DNA of 64,000 nucleotides from Methylohalobius crimeensis 10Ki (GTDB lineage: Bacteria > Pseudomonadota > Gammaproteobacteria > Methylococcales > Methylothermaceae), in NCBI RefSeq assembly GCF_000421465.1, contig NZ_ATXB01000001.1, positions 124,001-188,000 of the forward strand, written 5' to 3'. Positions 50,504 to 59,948 of the stretch are shown here, piece by piece. The first letter of the stretch is position 1. Every line of letters begins with the position of its first letter. Made by a program: the position numbers and the translations under genes. The notes beneath the pieces are model-generated. The model was given only the letters and a program-made list of their open reading frames with translations, did no database searches and was not told where the DNA came from.

Positions 50504-51619
50504 TCAAACTGCCCATGCGAACCGGTTGAAACCTTCCACCCGGCGGCTGCCCTCCGCCTCGTTTTCCGGCCACAGGCCGCGATCGGCAAGCCGGGTGAGG
50601 GATTCGGAAGTGGCGCTTAAGTTGTCGATCCAGTAAACGCTGCCGGCGGGCGCGGCGCGCAAGGCGGGTTTTGGCTGCCAGCGGGCGAGATCCCAGCCCG
50701 AGATGGTTTCGGCGCGCGGCACGGCGGCGGCCACCACTTGCCCGCGTACGCCGGCGAGTTCGAACTGTCCGTCGGCGGTCATGCCTGGCAGGCGCCATCC
50801 GTCGGCGAACAGGCCCGGCGTGGTGAGGACGATGCGGCAGCGTCCCGCGGACAGCAAAGTGTCCGCCGCTACCCGGGGTGGGCGGTAATCGGTTTGACGG
50901 AAGGCGGCGGCGCGGCCGTCTCCGCCCAGACGCAGCATGTCGCGTCGCGGCAATTCCGCGCCCTGGGTGCCCGCGAGAAACCCCACACCGTTTCGGAAGG
51001 CGACCGCCTGCACGCTGAACAATTTACCGTCATCGGCGCGGCGCCGGGCTGAATCGAGGCCGATTCCGATCCGCTCGTCCATTTGCCAGAGTTCACGGGT
51101 GGCCACAAGATCTTGGGCTGCCGGCAGCTCCCCGGCCAGATAGCGTTCATAGCCTGCCTGCTTGAGCCAAAACCCCGATGCCGGCTTGCTGCGCTGGTTT
51201 TCCGCCAGCACCGCCACCTTGGGCAGGGCCGCGGAACACTGAATGCCGTGACCTAGCTCATGAGGAGACAGAGGATGAATGTGAATCTCGTCCTCATCGT
51301 CCTTCGAAACCATCAGGTCGGCGGGAATAGGGTGCAGGCTTTCCTTGGTGTCGGCATATCGTCTGGCCAATAGGAAATCGGTCACCCGAAACGGTCCCGG
51401 CTGGTTCGGCGTACCCAGCTCGGGGTGTTTCTTTTTACCATCGGCAAAGGCGGCCAGATCCGTGCCGCTGCGCGCCAATAGAAGCGAGCGCAGCGCCCCG
51501 GCGGCGATCGAGGGCCACGGGGGAATCAGGGCCTCGCCGTAGCTGCCGGGATCGCCGAACAGCTTGTTACCGCGCAAATAAAGCACATCCAGCGGTTCGA
51601 TGAAATGCCAGGTGTTCAT
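50504..51619 (-). CDS. cmr3: Type III-B subunit Cmr3
   Basis: RAMP protein of 371 residues that binds the 5' tag of the crRNA at the foot of the complex. It begins WHFIEPLDVLYLRGNKLFGD, the standard Cmr3 opening, with PPWPSIAAGALRSLLLAR next and a glycine-containing stretch near the C-terminus. Its ATG overlaps the cmr2 stop (ATGA), and cmr4 follows after 27 bases. Confidence 0.93.
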   Translation of the reverse strand: MNTWHFIEPLDVLYLRGNKLFGDPGSYGEALIPPWPSIAAGALRSLLLARSGTDLAAFADGKKKHPELGTPNQPGPFRVTDFLLARRYADTKESLHPIPADLMVSKDDEDEIHIHPLSPHELGHGIQCSAALPKVAVLAENQRSKPASGFWLKQAGYERYLAGELPAAQDLVATRELWQMDERIGIGLDSARRRADDGKLFSVQAVAFRNGVGFLAGTQGAELPRRDMLRLGGDGRAAAFRQTDYRPPRVAADTLLSAGRCRIVLTTPGLFADGWRLPGMTADGQFELAGVRGQVVAAAVPRAETISGWDLARWQPKPALRAAPAGSVYWIDNLSATSESLTRLADRGLWPENEAEGSRRVEGFNRFAWAV

Positions 51620-54495
51620 GCCTCACCTCCGGTGCGGGTTTGGCGGGCCAAAAATTCGGCCACCGAAAGAAAATTGCTTAGCCAAACGAGGGGATCGTTT
51701 TTCTGGTTGGCAGCCAGCTTAGCCAATTCCGCTGTCAGGGTGGGTACATCGTGATGTTTCCATGCCGCTTCTTGTTCCGTTTGCCGTTTGAACTGATAGG
51801 ACAGTAGATCGCCGAGCATGCCGGCCTCGCCCTCGGGTTCGGGCAGGTCTTTGAGCCACAACACCGTGTGATAGACCGCCCGCCGGGAGACGGCGGGATC
51901 GGCCAGAAAACCCCGTAACCTGAGTAACACCCGCAGTTGTTTCCCCCAGTCGAGGGTCAAGGTCAGCGCGCCGCCGGATCGTTTGATCACCTTGATGCAC
52001 AGCGCGTCTCGCCTTCCTTCGTTTTTGGCGGTGCTTTCCGCCGCGCGCAGTTCGCGCAGAATCCGTCCCAGCGGCGCCTGGTGGTGAGCCACCACCAAAC
52101 CGGCGCTGGCGGTGGCGTTTTTCCCCATCATGCGCATGAGCCGTCCGTTTAGCCCGGCGAATCCATTTTGCAGAGTCAGTCCCTTTTGAACGCCGCCTTC
52201 ATGGTCGGGATCCTGGCCCGACCAGGCATAGCGCAGCCGTTGCGCCGCATTCAGCAGATCGGCCACCGGCAGCATGGCCAGCACGTCGTCACCGCCGGCG
52301 TAGAGCACTTTGCCCAGATATTCCTTTTCCACCACATGGGGCACGATGGATTGGGAAAAATCGTTCAGCGCGCCCGAGATGGCCAAATGCCGGTTGGGCG
52401 AGACGGCACGCTTCTGCCTGCCATAATCGTTTAACCGGGGATTGTTTCGCATCCTTTCCTCGAAGGGCTCGCGCACCTCAGGATGAAAGCTTTGCGCATA
52501 AGTGATGGCATGCGCATCGTCGCCGGATAGGATGCGGCCCATCCGGTCTCCGTCCATCAGCAGCAGGCCGTAGTAGGTCTCGAGGGAGAAATCACCCTTA
52601 TCGTCCTGTCCTTGTTTCAGCGTTTTTCGGACCGCTTGTTTGATTTGACCCGCCTTTTCTCCGTCATCGAGCTCGCCGGCCCGCTCCAGCAGTCCGAGCA
52701 GTTTGCGCGCGTCGTCCAGGGCTGCTTTTTGTGTGTCTGATTGGCGCATCATTTTTCGAGGCAGGGCCACGCGGTCGGGCCGAAGGTCTTTGACCCATTT
52801 GGAGAAGTCATCCGTGGTGAGTCCGCCATGTTTCAGCCATTGGTCGATCTGATGGGCCAGGGCCAGGGTATGGGTGGAAACCACGAATCGGCCGAAACGT
52901 TTGTCCAGCGCCTTGCCGATTTTCTCGGCGAATATCGTCGGCCAAAGGCGTTTGATAGCCGGGAGTGCGCCCAGATGTTCGCCTTGCTTGGCCCAGGCGG
53001 GTTTTTTTTCGGCGAGATTGCTCCACAGGGTGTCCTTCTGTCGGCGGTAGGAGGTTTTCAACTGTTTCTCGTCAGTAGTGAGCCATTCGGTCTCGCCGGT
53101 GAGTGAGCAGCGCCATCCTTTCTGTTCAAGCTGTTCGAACGCGCGGACCGATTTGGCCGCCGCTAGCACCCGCTCGGACAGATCGTACACCGCCGGATAA
53201 AGCACGCCGGGGTTGGGAGCGAAAAATTCGGTGCCGTCTTCCCATTGGATTGCTTTTTGCAGCACCTGCCAGGCGGGACTTTTAAGAAAGCCACAGGGCT
53301 TGCCGGGCTCTGTGCCGAAAAAAGGAGCCATGGACTCGGACAAATGGGTTATCTCCAGGTCCGTTTGCCGTTCCTCGTTGCGTGGGCGGATCAGTGAGAA
53401 AGGCACCGCCGACCAGTGGACTTCGGGAAAGTCTTCGAGTTGTTCGCGCATCTGACGGTAGCAGGGAAGGGATTCGTGTTTTTCTTCTCCCACGGCATCC
53501 AGCAATCGATTCACCACGTCTTTGCCCAGCGCTTGCAGCCAGTGGCGCACTCTTTCCCGGCAGCGCTCCGCCAGTTCCTCAACCCTGTCGGCCGGGACCA
53601 CCGCCACGAAGCGGTTGGGCAGGGCCGCGGAAAAGAGCGGGTTTGCGTCGGTGGTTCCCTTCTGCCATTCGCAGTGTTCGAACAGAGTATCGGGCAAGCC
53701 TTGCTCGCGCAGCCACAGATCCACCTGGGGAATGCCCCGAAGCCGGGGGAACAGAATCGCGTCGGGTCCGAGGTTCTTGACGATGGGTTTCATCGTTTCC
53801 CAAGCCAGTGTGGAGAGAAGGTGCGAGCCGGCCCAGAGATCCGAGGTCGAACGCGCGGCGGCGATGAAGGGCTGGACCGGTCCGATGGAAAGCGAAAGCA
53901 GGGCCGCCTCGCCTTGTTCATCGGCGTGAAAGGCGCCGGTGAAGGCACTGCTCAAATCCAAGTGATCCCAGATGGTGTGGTCGGGCACCCGGGTATCGGC
54001 GGGCAGCAGACCCCAGAGTGCCCCCAGGGATTGATGGTCCTTTTCCTCGGCCAGCAGTTCCGGGCCGAAACGCCAGAAGGCGAGGAGTGTTTTTTTGGGA
54101 TCCCCTTCGACGCAGTCGGCCAGCTGTTTGAAATGGTTGAAGCTCCGCTGTTTAATCGATTCGATTGTTGTATCGTTCAATCCGCCGACTTGACGGAGAT
54201 CTATGGTTTCGTTGCTCAGAGGATGGATCAGGACAGGTGACTTCGTCCACCGAACTTGACTCCAACTGTCCTTGGGCCACTGGGGGCGGTCGGCGGCGGA
54301 AGCCCACCAATCGGATTTTTTTAAAATCTTTTTTTGTTTTGCGAAGATGTCGTCGAGTTTCAAGTATTTGCGTAATTGCTTGACCGTTCCGCCTTCGTGT
54401 CCGGAGGGATCGCGCAGCAGCACCAGGGCCTTCTCCGCCGGGTCGTGGAGACGGGCGGCGAGTTTGGTTTGCCAGAACAGGGTTCGATCGCTCAT
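51616..54495 (-). CDS. cmr2: Type III-B large subunit Cmr2 (Cas10)
   Basis: Protein of 959 residues. His17-Asp18 in ARLHDPAEKALVLL stand in the position of the N-terminal HD motif. The palm domain keeps GGDD at residues 734-737 (YAGGDDVLAML), required to make cyclic oligoadenylate from ATP. A first palm-like domain is around ALLSLSIGPVQPFIAAARSTSDLWAGSHLLS. Both GGDD and the CARF/SAVED partners in the locus indicate active signalling. It overlaps cmr1 and cmr3 by ATGA. Confidence 0.95.
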   Translation of the reverse strand: MSDRTLFWQTKLAARLHDPAEKALVLLRDPSGHEGGTVKQLRKYLKLDDIFAKQKKILKKSDWWASAADRPQWPKDSWSQVRWTKSPVLIHPLSNETIDLRQVGGLNDTTIESIKQRSFNHFKQLADCVEGDPKKTLLAFWRFGPELLAEEKDHQSLGALWGLLPADTRVPDHTIWDHLDLSSAFTGAFHADEQGEAALLSLSIGPVQPFIAAARSTSDLWAGSHLLSTLAWETMKPIVKNLGPDAILFPRLRGIPQVDLWLREQGLPDTLFEHCEWQKGTTDANPLFSAALPNRFVAVVPADRVEELAERCRERVRHWLQALGKDVVNRLLDAVGEEKHESLPCYRQMREQLEDFPEVHWSAVPFSLIRPRNEERQTDLEITHLSESMAPFFGTEPGKPCGFLKSPAWQVLQKAIQWEDGTEFFAPNPGVLYPAVYDLSERVLAAAKSVRAFEQLEQKGWRCSLTGETEWLTTDEKQLKTSYRRQKDTLWSNLAEKKPAWAKQGEHLGALPAIKRLWPTIFAEKIGKALDKRFGRFVVSTHTLALAHQIDQWLKHGGLTTDDFSKWVKDLRPDRVALPRKMMRQSDTQKAALDDARKLLGLLERAGELDDGEKAGQIKQAVRKTLKQGQDDKGDFSLETYYGLLLMDGDRMGRILSGDDAHAITYAQSFHPEVREPFEERMRNNPRLNDYGRQKRAVSPNRHLAISGALNDFSQSIVPHVVEKEYLGKVLYAGGDDVLAMLPVADLLNAAQRLRYAWSGQDPDHEGGVQKGLTLQNGFAGLNGRLMRMMGKNATASAGLVVAHHQAPLGRILRELRAAESTAKNEGRRDALCIKVIKRSGGALTLTLDWGKQLRVLLRLRGFLADPAVSRRAVYHTVLWLKDLPEPEGEAGMLGDLLSYQFKRQTEQEAAWKHHDVPTLTAELAKLAANQKNDPLVWLSNFLSVAEFLARQTRTGGEA

Positions 54496-55559
54496 ACCGC
54501 GCTCCTTCGTAGTTCGTTTCTATCGTCGAGAAAACCGTAAACTCGCTGCCAAACCTGCTGAATGTCGGCTTTGTATGGGGCTGGATTGAATTCTCTTGGT
54601 GGAGAACAAGGCACATGAAAAATGACACCGTAGCATTGGCCGCTTGCGTTTTGCCGCACCTTGAATCGTAGGCTGTTGGGCAGCCGGGCGTTGCGAGGCC
54701 AGGCACGCGTTCCGTGTCTAGTGACGGGATAGGACAACCAATGCCTCGGTAACGGGGAGGAATGGGGCGGATTTTCATTTCGAAATCTAAATTGGTGGGT
54801 TCGCAGTTGGATCTTGATTTCGGCCAACTGTCTCATCATCTGCTTCCAATTATCAAAAGCCTCGGTTCGCCAAATGAGCGGGCCCCGTCCATCGCGACCG
54901 ATGGCGTGGGGCCAATCGAGTTCCAAGGCGGTTTGCCAATCCTGGAGGAATGTTTCCGCCAATGAAGGAGAAAGCTCGGGCGCCCCTTCCAGCGGTTGCA
55001 GATTGAAGGAACCCCACCCGTTGCGGCTGCGTCCGCCGATGGTACCGTAGAAATGCAATAGCCCCAGGGCAGCATACAATTGCGTACTGTATTTCTCTGG
55101 AAATGCAAGCCGAAGATCAGCGTGTTCACCGTCTTGAATGACAGAATCCACATTTTTACCGAGCTTTGTTCCCCCTCGACCATCTAGGGGGCCATAGCCG
55201 AGATAGGCGTGAGGTCCAACCTTATATCCCGTTTTTTGTACTTCAGGGTGTTTTACTGTTCCTTGCTCCATCCCATTCCAGCTTTTGAGTGCCCCTTTAT
55301 CCCATCGGCTCAGTCTGATCCGGACCTTGCTTTTTGAAGATAAATTCCGTTGATTGTCCGCTGCCACCCCGAATAAATTTCCCTCTGTTCGCCGCAGTTC
55401 AGTCAGCGTTGGGTTATTGCAAGTATTCCACCACACCACCCGCCACCACTGCCTGAGCAGGGACTTGAACGGCGGAGTACGCCACTGCCCGGATTGTTCG
55501 GCGTTGCCGAGAAAGGCGGGGGTGACAAATGAAACCTGGTATGTGACTGTCTTCATCAT
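54492..55559 (-). CDS. cmr1: Type III-B subunit Cmr1
   Basis: RAMP protein of 355 residues. AGGAG lies nine bases before ATG 55559. The N-terminus VTYQVSFVTPAFLGNAEQSGQWRTPPFKSLLRQWWRVVWW is characteristic, and GLLHFYGTIGGRSRNGWGSF is the glycine-rich loop. It is the first gene of the cmr operon, which runs cmr1-2-3-4-5-6 and on to the CARF-HEPN gene. Confidence 0.94.
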   Translation of the reverse strand: MMKTVTYQVSFVTPAFLGNAEQSGQWRTPPFKSLLRQWWRVVWWNTCNNPTLTELRRTEGNLFGVAADNQRNLSSKSKVRIRLSRWDKGALKSWNGMEQGTVKHPEVQKTGYKVGPHAYLGYGPLDGRGGTKLGKNVDSVIQDGEHADLRLAFPEKYSTQLYAALGLLHFYGTIGGRSRNGWGSFNLQPLEGAPELSPSLAETFLQDWQTALELDWPHAIGRDGRGPLIWRTEAFDNWKQMMRQLAEIKIQLRTHQFRFRNENPPHSSPLPRHWLSYPVTRHGTRAWPRNARLPNSLRFKVRQNASGQCYGVIFHVPCSPPREFNPAPYKADIQQVWQRVYGFLDDRNELRRSAV

Positions 55560-55632
55560 CAAGCTCAACTCCTAGTGGGATGAATATTCTTGGCTTCCGG
55601 CGTAAGCGCCAATGCAGCTGGCAAGCTTGTCT

Positions 55633-56163
55633 CTATCCCTCCACGCGCACCACATCCGACGCCAACGCCAGTCCGTAGCGGTGATATTTGGTGTGGGGAA
55701 TTTTTTCCAGTTTCACCACCAGGTAGGGCTTGGCGCGGCGTTCCCCCAGGGCTTTCTTGATGGCATCGTTTACCTTGGTTTTACGCGGCTCGAAGTATTC
55801 CTTGGTGACGCCTTGCTTCAGCGTTTCCTCGGCTTTTTCGTATTGGGCGCTGTATTCGCCCACCAAGCGCCGGTAATAATCCAGAAGTTCTTTCTCGATA
55901 TCCGTCTCGCTCCAGTGAATGCCGGGGCCATGTTGGCGGCAACGTTCGGCCAGGAGCCAGTAGAAGGCGAATTCGGCCGGTTTCAGGGAAAAAGTCTCTC
56001 CGCCGGCGGTGACGGTATGGGTAACGGGGTGGAGGCACAAGGCCAGAGGCGGCAGAGCCTTTTGCGCCTCGGCCACCACTTCGGAAAATTTGGCGCGGCC
56101 GTTCAGGAGGGTTTGGGGCAATTCTTCCCGCATCCGCACGAAGGGGATATCCGCCAGTTCCAC
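55633..56163 (-). pseudogene. NE0113-family CRISPR accessory protein, 5'-truncated
   Basis: About 176 residues match only the C-terminal half of the NE0113 family (PF09623/TIGR02584), beginning VELADIPFVRMREELPQTLLNG and continuing GGETFSLKPAEFAFYWLLAERC. The frame stays open upstream to a TAA near 56,253 but with unrelated residues, and the N-terminal CARF-like domain is absent. The break lies near 56,165-56,200, where the mobile-element DNA begins. The usual partner of type III loci appears to have been cut in two. Confidence 0.75.
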
Positions 56164-56490
56164 CCGCGCTTGGTTGCAATCGAGCGGGGACTGCTGCTTA
56201 TCGAGCGAATAAATGATTCGTATATGGGCTATAAAAACGCCATAAAAAAAGCGTTAAAAACCAGCAGGATAAAACGCAAACGATATAGGTTCTCATAACA
56301 AAAAAAGCGGTTGGTACTGATTTGGTACGGACAAACAAAAAACCCCTCCCGCCGAAGCTGGAAGGGGTATTGGGGTAGTCGATTTTGTGGTCAGGCTCCA
56401 GCCAGCGCCACAAGCCACGTTTGTGATGGTGAGCGCGATAGTGTCACGGTGATGACGTTATCCGCCATCAGCGGCGGCAAGCCTGCCGTA
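56164..56490. other. Junction region between CRISPR island and mobile element
   Basis: About 330 bases without a gene. It contains the TTGGTAC direct repeats (56311-56317, 56322-56328) and a strong minus-strand terminator (56334-56370). The composition shifts from the GC-rich CRISPR side to AT-rich DNA at about 56,200-56,340. Confidence 0.6.
56334..56370 (-). terminator. Rho-independent terminator with UUCG loop
   Basis: On the minus strand the stem CCCCTTCCAGC / GCGGGAGGGG closes over a TTCG loop and is followed by TTTTTTG. It would end transcripts coming from the mobile-element genes before they reach the CRISPR island. Confidence 0.85.
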
Positions 56491-57405
56491 TCAGGCCGTA
56501 TCAGGCTCCTTCCGTCTGCCGATGTTGGCGGTGTTCATGGTGGCCTCGGTGCCGTGCTTGGTGGTGTAGTTGCGGGGCTGCGCATCATCCTCACTTCTAT
56601 TAAATCGAAGTGAGCGAACAAGGTATTCAGATACGCCGCACTGCTTGGCGACCTGTACGTTACTCCACTGCGCCCACGCCTCATCATCCAGCAGCGTCAT
56701 GACCGCTCGGCGTTTGTTCGCCTCGTCGCGTGTGATGTTCCCCTCGCCAAGCTGATAGAGCACTTCGTCTAGCTGGGATTTTTGTTCTTTGGTTGGTGCA
56801 TCAGGCTCCTTCCGCCTGCCGATGTTCATGACGGTTTCGTTGCCCCAGCGGTCAACGTAGGTGCGGGGTGGCGGTTTTTTGTCACTTCGATTTAATCGAA
56901 GTGAGCGAACAAGGTATTCAGAATGGGTAGCCCTACCCCCTGGGTACCTTCGTTTCGCGGCTTATATCGGCTTACATAGCGTCGGTTTTTTATCACATTC
57001 ATCCGATGAAAGTGAGTCGCGGCGAAGGCGGCTTACGAAGTCATCGTGGCTGTGGCGTAGGTACGGGTGACGGTTTTTTGTCACTGAACTCGGAGTTCAG
57101 TGAGGCCCTGTATTTGCTCACCATTGATTGAGCAACATTACACTGCCGCGCTATCTCCCTATCGCTCCAGCTACAGCGCCATCGATGCCCGGCGGCTTCC
57201 GGTCGATTGTTGATGCGTCGTGGATATTTTCGTGGTAGGCAACATGCCGCCGATGGGGTGGTCGCTCCGGCAAGGTGTGCTGGGCAGCTAGGCGTTGGGA
57301 CGTTCGAACTGGGTCATTTTGACCCAGCTTCCCATGCTTCCCGTCGCCCTTCCGCTCCCGCTCATACTTCCGCCCAAGATAGTAGCGGGTCGTCCCCAAA
57401 GGCAT
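56491..57405 (-). pseudogene. Decayed ParB/StrR-like helix-turn-helix gene region
   Basis: Pieces of a phage-type ParB/StrR-like regulator occur in different frames. One intact stretch (56829-56491) encodes RRAVMTLLDDEAWAQWSNVQVAKQCGVSEYLVRSLRFNRSE followed by NTANIGRRKEPD. Around 57,060-57,190 another frame encodes WSDREIARQCNVAQSMVSKYRASLNSEFS, a second helix-turn-helix. The words SEYLVRSLRFNRSE and NIGRRKEPD each occur twice (near 56,600/56,900 and 56,510/56,820). The region looks like a tandemly duplicated and broken regulator gene. Confidence 0.55.
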
Positions 57406-57751
57406 CTGTCAGCCGATATGTTTTCGGCCAAGGGGGCGGGTGTGTTACGCCGTAACGCCATTGGGATAACGTGACGGTCACGGTTACGGCTGCTCGGGTG
57501 CATCGCCCCCTACCGCCCTATTATCAACTGTCAGGAAACAATCAGGATGGGATGGGATGGTGTCGTCGGGGTCATTCCAGGCTGGATGTCCGGCTTCATG
57601 TCCGGGGTGGGATGGCGTAAGTCGTTGATTTTATTGGGGTTATCAGGGTCCCTGTGGGGTGGGGAAGGCCGCGCGGCGCGCTACCAGCGCGGTTTTCGGA
57701 AGTTTTTCGGGCCTCCTGGGTCAGCAGCAGTTGTTTCGTGACAGGCAATAA
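57406..57751. other. G-rich intergenic stretch
   Basis: About 345 bases without a convincing gene. The plus strand has many G-runs (GGGATGGGATGGGATGG near 57,547 and GGGGTGGGG near 57,655). Short frames exist but have no domain or ribosome site. Confidence 0.5.
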
Positions 57752-58087
57752 TCACAGGTCGAATTTGCCCCAGTCGTTTACGGCCCAACCGCCCCTCGGC
57801 GCGCATGAGTCGCGGTGCTGCTCCTTCAACGAAAGCCAAATCAGCCCGGCTATCGGGTCGTCATGGTACCTCACCGGAAGCCTAACCTGGGTGACTTCCC
57901 ATTCGTCCGGTCCACGTAACCAAGTCGTGAGCGCGGCGGCGGTCGCTTCGATTCCATAGTGGCGGATTACTCGGATGACTTGCGCGGCCTCAGCCAGCAG
58001 CAAAGCGTCGTCCCCAATCTCCCTGAATATCGATCTCAGTCGCCCCCGGGTCCGCGCGCGGTCCATCTTCCGTTGGTGTCCTAGCAT
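57752..58087 (-). CDS. Hypothetical mobile-element protein
   Basis: Protein of 111 residues, start ATG 58087 with GGAGG five bases upstream, directly after a terminator. The middle is helical (SIFREIGDDALLLAEAAQVIRVIRHYGIEATAAALTTWL) and the C-terminus is aromatic. No family recognised. Confidence 0.6.
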   Translation of the reverse strand: MLGHQRKMDRARTRGRLRSIFREIGDDALLLAEAAQVIRVIRHYGIEATAAALTTWLRGPDEWEVTQVRLPVRYHDDPIAGLIWLSLKEQHRDSCAPRGGWAVNDWGKFDL

Positions 58088-58100
58088 CTTTACCTCCGGG

Positions 58101-58128
58101 CAAAAAAAAGCGGCCGCTAGGACCGCTC
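58101..58128 (-). terminator. Rho-independent terminator
   Basis: On the minus strand AGCGG...CCGCT is followed by eight T residues. It separates the gene at 57752-58087 from the genes upstream. Confidence 0.7.
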
Positions 58129-58350
58129 AAGATGAAGTGGTATCCAGCGCCCCATTTTTGGTGAGCAACACGCGAGGGGGGACGCTGGCGGCTGGCTTTG
58201 GGTTTTACGCGGCAATGGACCAGCGAAACCGCGCCGATGGATTTGTTGGCCGCTCAACGGGAAGCGGGTTCCCGGCTCGATTTGTCCACGCTTGCCGGGT
58301 CGTGCGCGTCGTGGTATTTGCCCCCCCCACGCGGGTCGGAGTGCCGCCAT
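58117..58350 (-). CDS. Possible small basic protein
   Basis: Seventy-seven residues, rich in Arg, Pro and Gly, starting at ATG 58350 shortly after the coiled-coil gene at 58369. There is no clear ribosome site and no domain, and the end overlaps the terminator, so it may not be real. Confidence 0.3.
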   Translation of the reverse strand: MAALRPAWGGQIPRRARPGKRGQIEPGTRFPLSGQQIHRRGFAGPLPRKTQSQPPASPLACCSPKMGRWIPLHLERS

Positions 58351-58368
58351 ACCGCGCGGCTTTTTATG

Positions 58369-58902
58369 TCATGCTGCCAAGTCCGAATCCTCACTCAGGA
58401 CAATGCTCGGGTCGGCATCGGCCCGGCGGGTAACAGGTCGTCCAGCGGCTTCCAGCGCTCGGATTTCCTTTTCTTCCGAAACTTCTAGCCTACGCAATTT
58501 GGTCCGAAGCGTTTTGATGGATTTCTCGCGTTGTTCAGGCTCCAGGCTCAAATCGTGCCCTTCCGCCATCCGCTCAAGCTCGCCCGTCACCTTTTGCCGT
58601 ATCTGGTCGCCAAGCAGCCACGACAGCGCGACCGCCAATGTCCGCCGGTCTATTTCCACGATCAGCGCCTGGCCTTGATCGCCGATCGGTATTGTGTGCT
58701 CGATCGCGGCCACGTCCAGCAATCTCAGAACGTCGCTCGGTTGTTCCCGGAATAAAGACTCGATGGTCTGTGGTGCCGGTCGGTCCAAAAGCCGCTCCAG
58801 GCGGTCCTTGGCTTCATCCAGGCTTGCGGGTGCCTGTTCAATCCGGCGGATTTCGCTCTGAGTTTCGGAAATGTCTTTTCTGATTCGATTCAGCTTTTTC
58901 AT
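58369..58902 (-). CDS. Coiled-coil hypothetical protein
   Basis: Protein of 177 residues; the ATG directly follows the stop of the preceding gene. Helical coiled-coil segments at both ends (RIRKDISETQSEIRRIEQ, LRTKLRRLEVSEEKEIRALEAAG) flank a central domain (LLDVAAIEHTIPIGDQGQALIVEIDRRTLAVALSWLLG). No family recognised. Part of a leftward run of small overlapping genes typical of phage or satellite elements. Confidence 0.65.
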   Translation of the reverse strand: MKKLNRIRKDISETQSEIRRIEQAPASLDEAKDRLERLLDRPAPQTIESLFREQPSDVLRLLDVAAIEHTIPIGDQGQALIVEIDRRTLAVALSWLLGDQIRQKVTGELERMAEGHDLSLEPEQREKSIKTLRTKLRRLEVSEEKEIRALEAAGRPVTRRADADPSIVLSEDSDLAA

Positions 58903-59385
58903 TTAACCGGCCCTCCGTTGAAACGCGCCGTTTGATTCGAATTCAGCCTTCTCGCCAGAATAACCCCGTGCGGCGGAGACCGTTGGGCCGAATCCTTGTA
59001 GCTGGTCAACCGAAATTCCCATCACTTCGAGGCTGATTGAGACGCCTTCGGGGTCGTCGCCGTTGGCCACAATCCAATTTGCACAGCGGTCGATCAGGTC
59101 GCGCAGCGCGGCAAGCTCGGTGCCCAATTGCTGAGTTTGCGCCTCGATTTCGGCCAACTCGGCTTGATAAGCCTGGATGCGGCGCTCTGATCGCTCGATT
59201 TCAGGCTTGGGAGTTGGAACCCGGCTATCGGGGGTTTTCAGGCGCTCCAGGGCGGCCCGGAATTTCTGAACCTCCGGCATGAGCGCGCGCTTGCGTTCCC
59301 ATAGTTGCAAATTCTCGGCGTGTAGGCGGTCTCTTTGCCGGACTAGGCCGCGAAGGCGGTCCAGTGCTTTTTGCGTATCAAACAT
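58903..59385 (-). CDS. Coiled-coil hypothetical protein
   Basis: Protein of 160 residues (ATG 59385; a GTG at 59391 would overlap the preceding gene). Two long heptad-rich helices (KALDRLRGLVRQRDRLHAENL, SERRIQAYQAELAEIEAQTQQLGTELAALRDL) form a coiled coil. No known domain. Confidence 0.65.
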   Translation of the reverse strand: MFDTQKALDRLRGLVRQRDRLHAENLQLWERKRALMPEVQKFRAALERLKTPDSRVPTPKPEIERSERRIQAYQAELAEIEAQTQQLGTELAALRDLIDRCANWIVANGDDPEGVSISLEVMGISVDQLQGFGPTVSAARGYSGEKAEFESNGAFQRRAG

Positions 59386-59387
59386 GG

Positions 59388-59948
59388 TCACACCTTTCTT
59401 TTTTCATAAACGCTATTAGCATTCGGCATTTTCTGGCCGCCGCTCATGGCTTCCGGTCCCACGTGGCCGTTTATGCTGCCGACCGTCTCATCGTCTGCCT
59501 GGGCTTGCAGGTCCATGATGATGCCGCGAAGCCCATTTACCGGGTCGGCGGCGAATGATGCAGCGTACACTTCCGGCTCCGGCAAGTCGGAGGCTTCCGC
59601 CAATCCTCTCACGGTGGCGGCCATCTTAAGCCGCGCTTCAAGGCGCGAAGCCGGAAGCCCGGCCTCGATTGAATCGGCTGCCATGCTGGGAAATCCGGCC
59701 TCCCTGCATCGCGCAATTGCGGCTTTGGCTTCAATCGGTCGTGGCGCAAGATGCACCATGGCGTCGGCCAAGGCTTCCGGGTCGCCGAATTTCTCGGCCA
59801 GCGCCGTGTAATCCACGTCGTCTTTTGCTGCTGCCAGAGCATTGACCAAATTTTGCTGGAAGGCGTCGAAAACCTTCGCCAGCGGTACGGCCTGATCTTT
59901 CGTGAGTCCTTGAGAAACTAGGTTTTTTGCAAATGCTTCAGCGTTCAT
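59388..59948 (-). CDS. Hypothetical phage-type protein
   Basis: Protein of 186 residues overlapping the neighbours on both sides by a few bases. The segment IARCREAGFPSMAADSIEAGLPASRLEARLKMAATVRGL resembles the C-terminal region of some prophage head-maturation proteases, but the protease domain itself is missing, so function is open. Acidic, helical. Confidence 0.6.
   Translation of the reverse strand: MNAEAFAKNLVSQGLTKDQAVPLAKVFDAFQQNLVNALAAAKDDVDYTALAEKFGDPEALADAMVHLAPRPIEAKAAIARCREAGFPSMAADSIEAGLPASRLEARLKMAATVRGLAEASDLPEPEVYAASFAADPVNGLRGIIMDLQAQADDETVGSINGHVGPEAMSGGQKMPNANSVYEKRKV

Noticed and set aside
57207-57455. Plus-strand frames in the decayed regulator region
   Set aside because: No ribosome site or domain, and the minus-strand frames show recognisable helix-turn-helix pieces.
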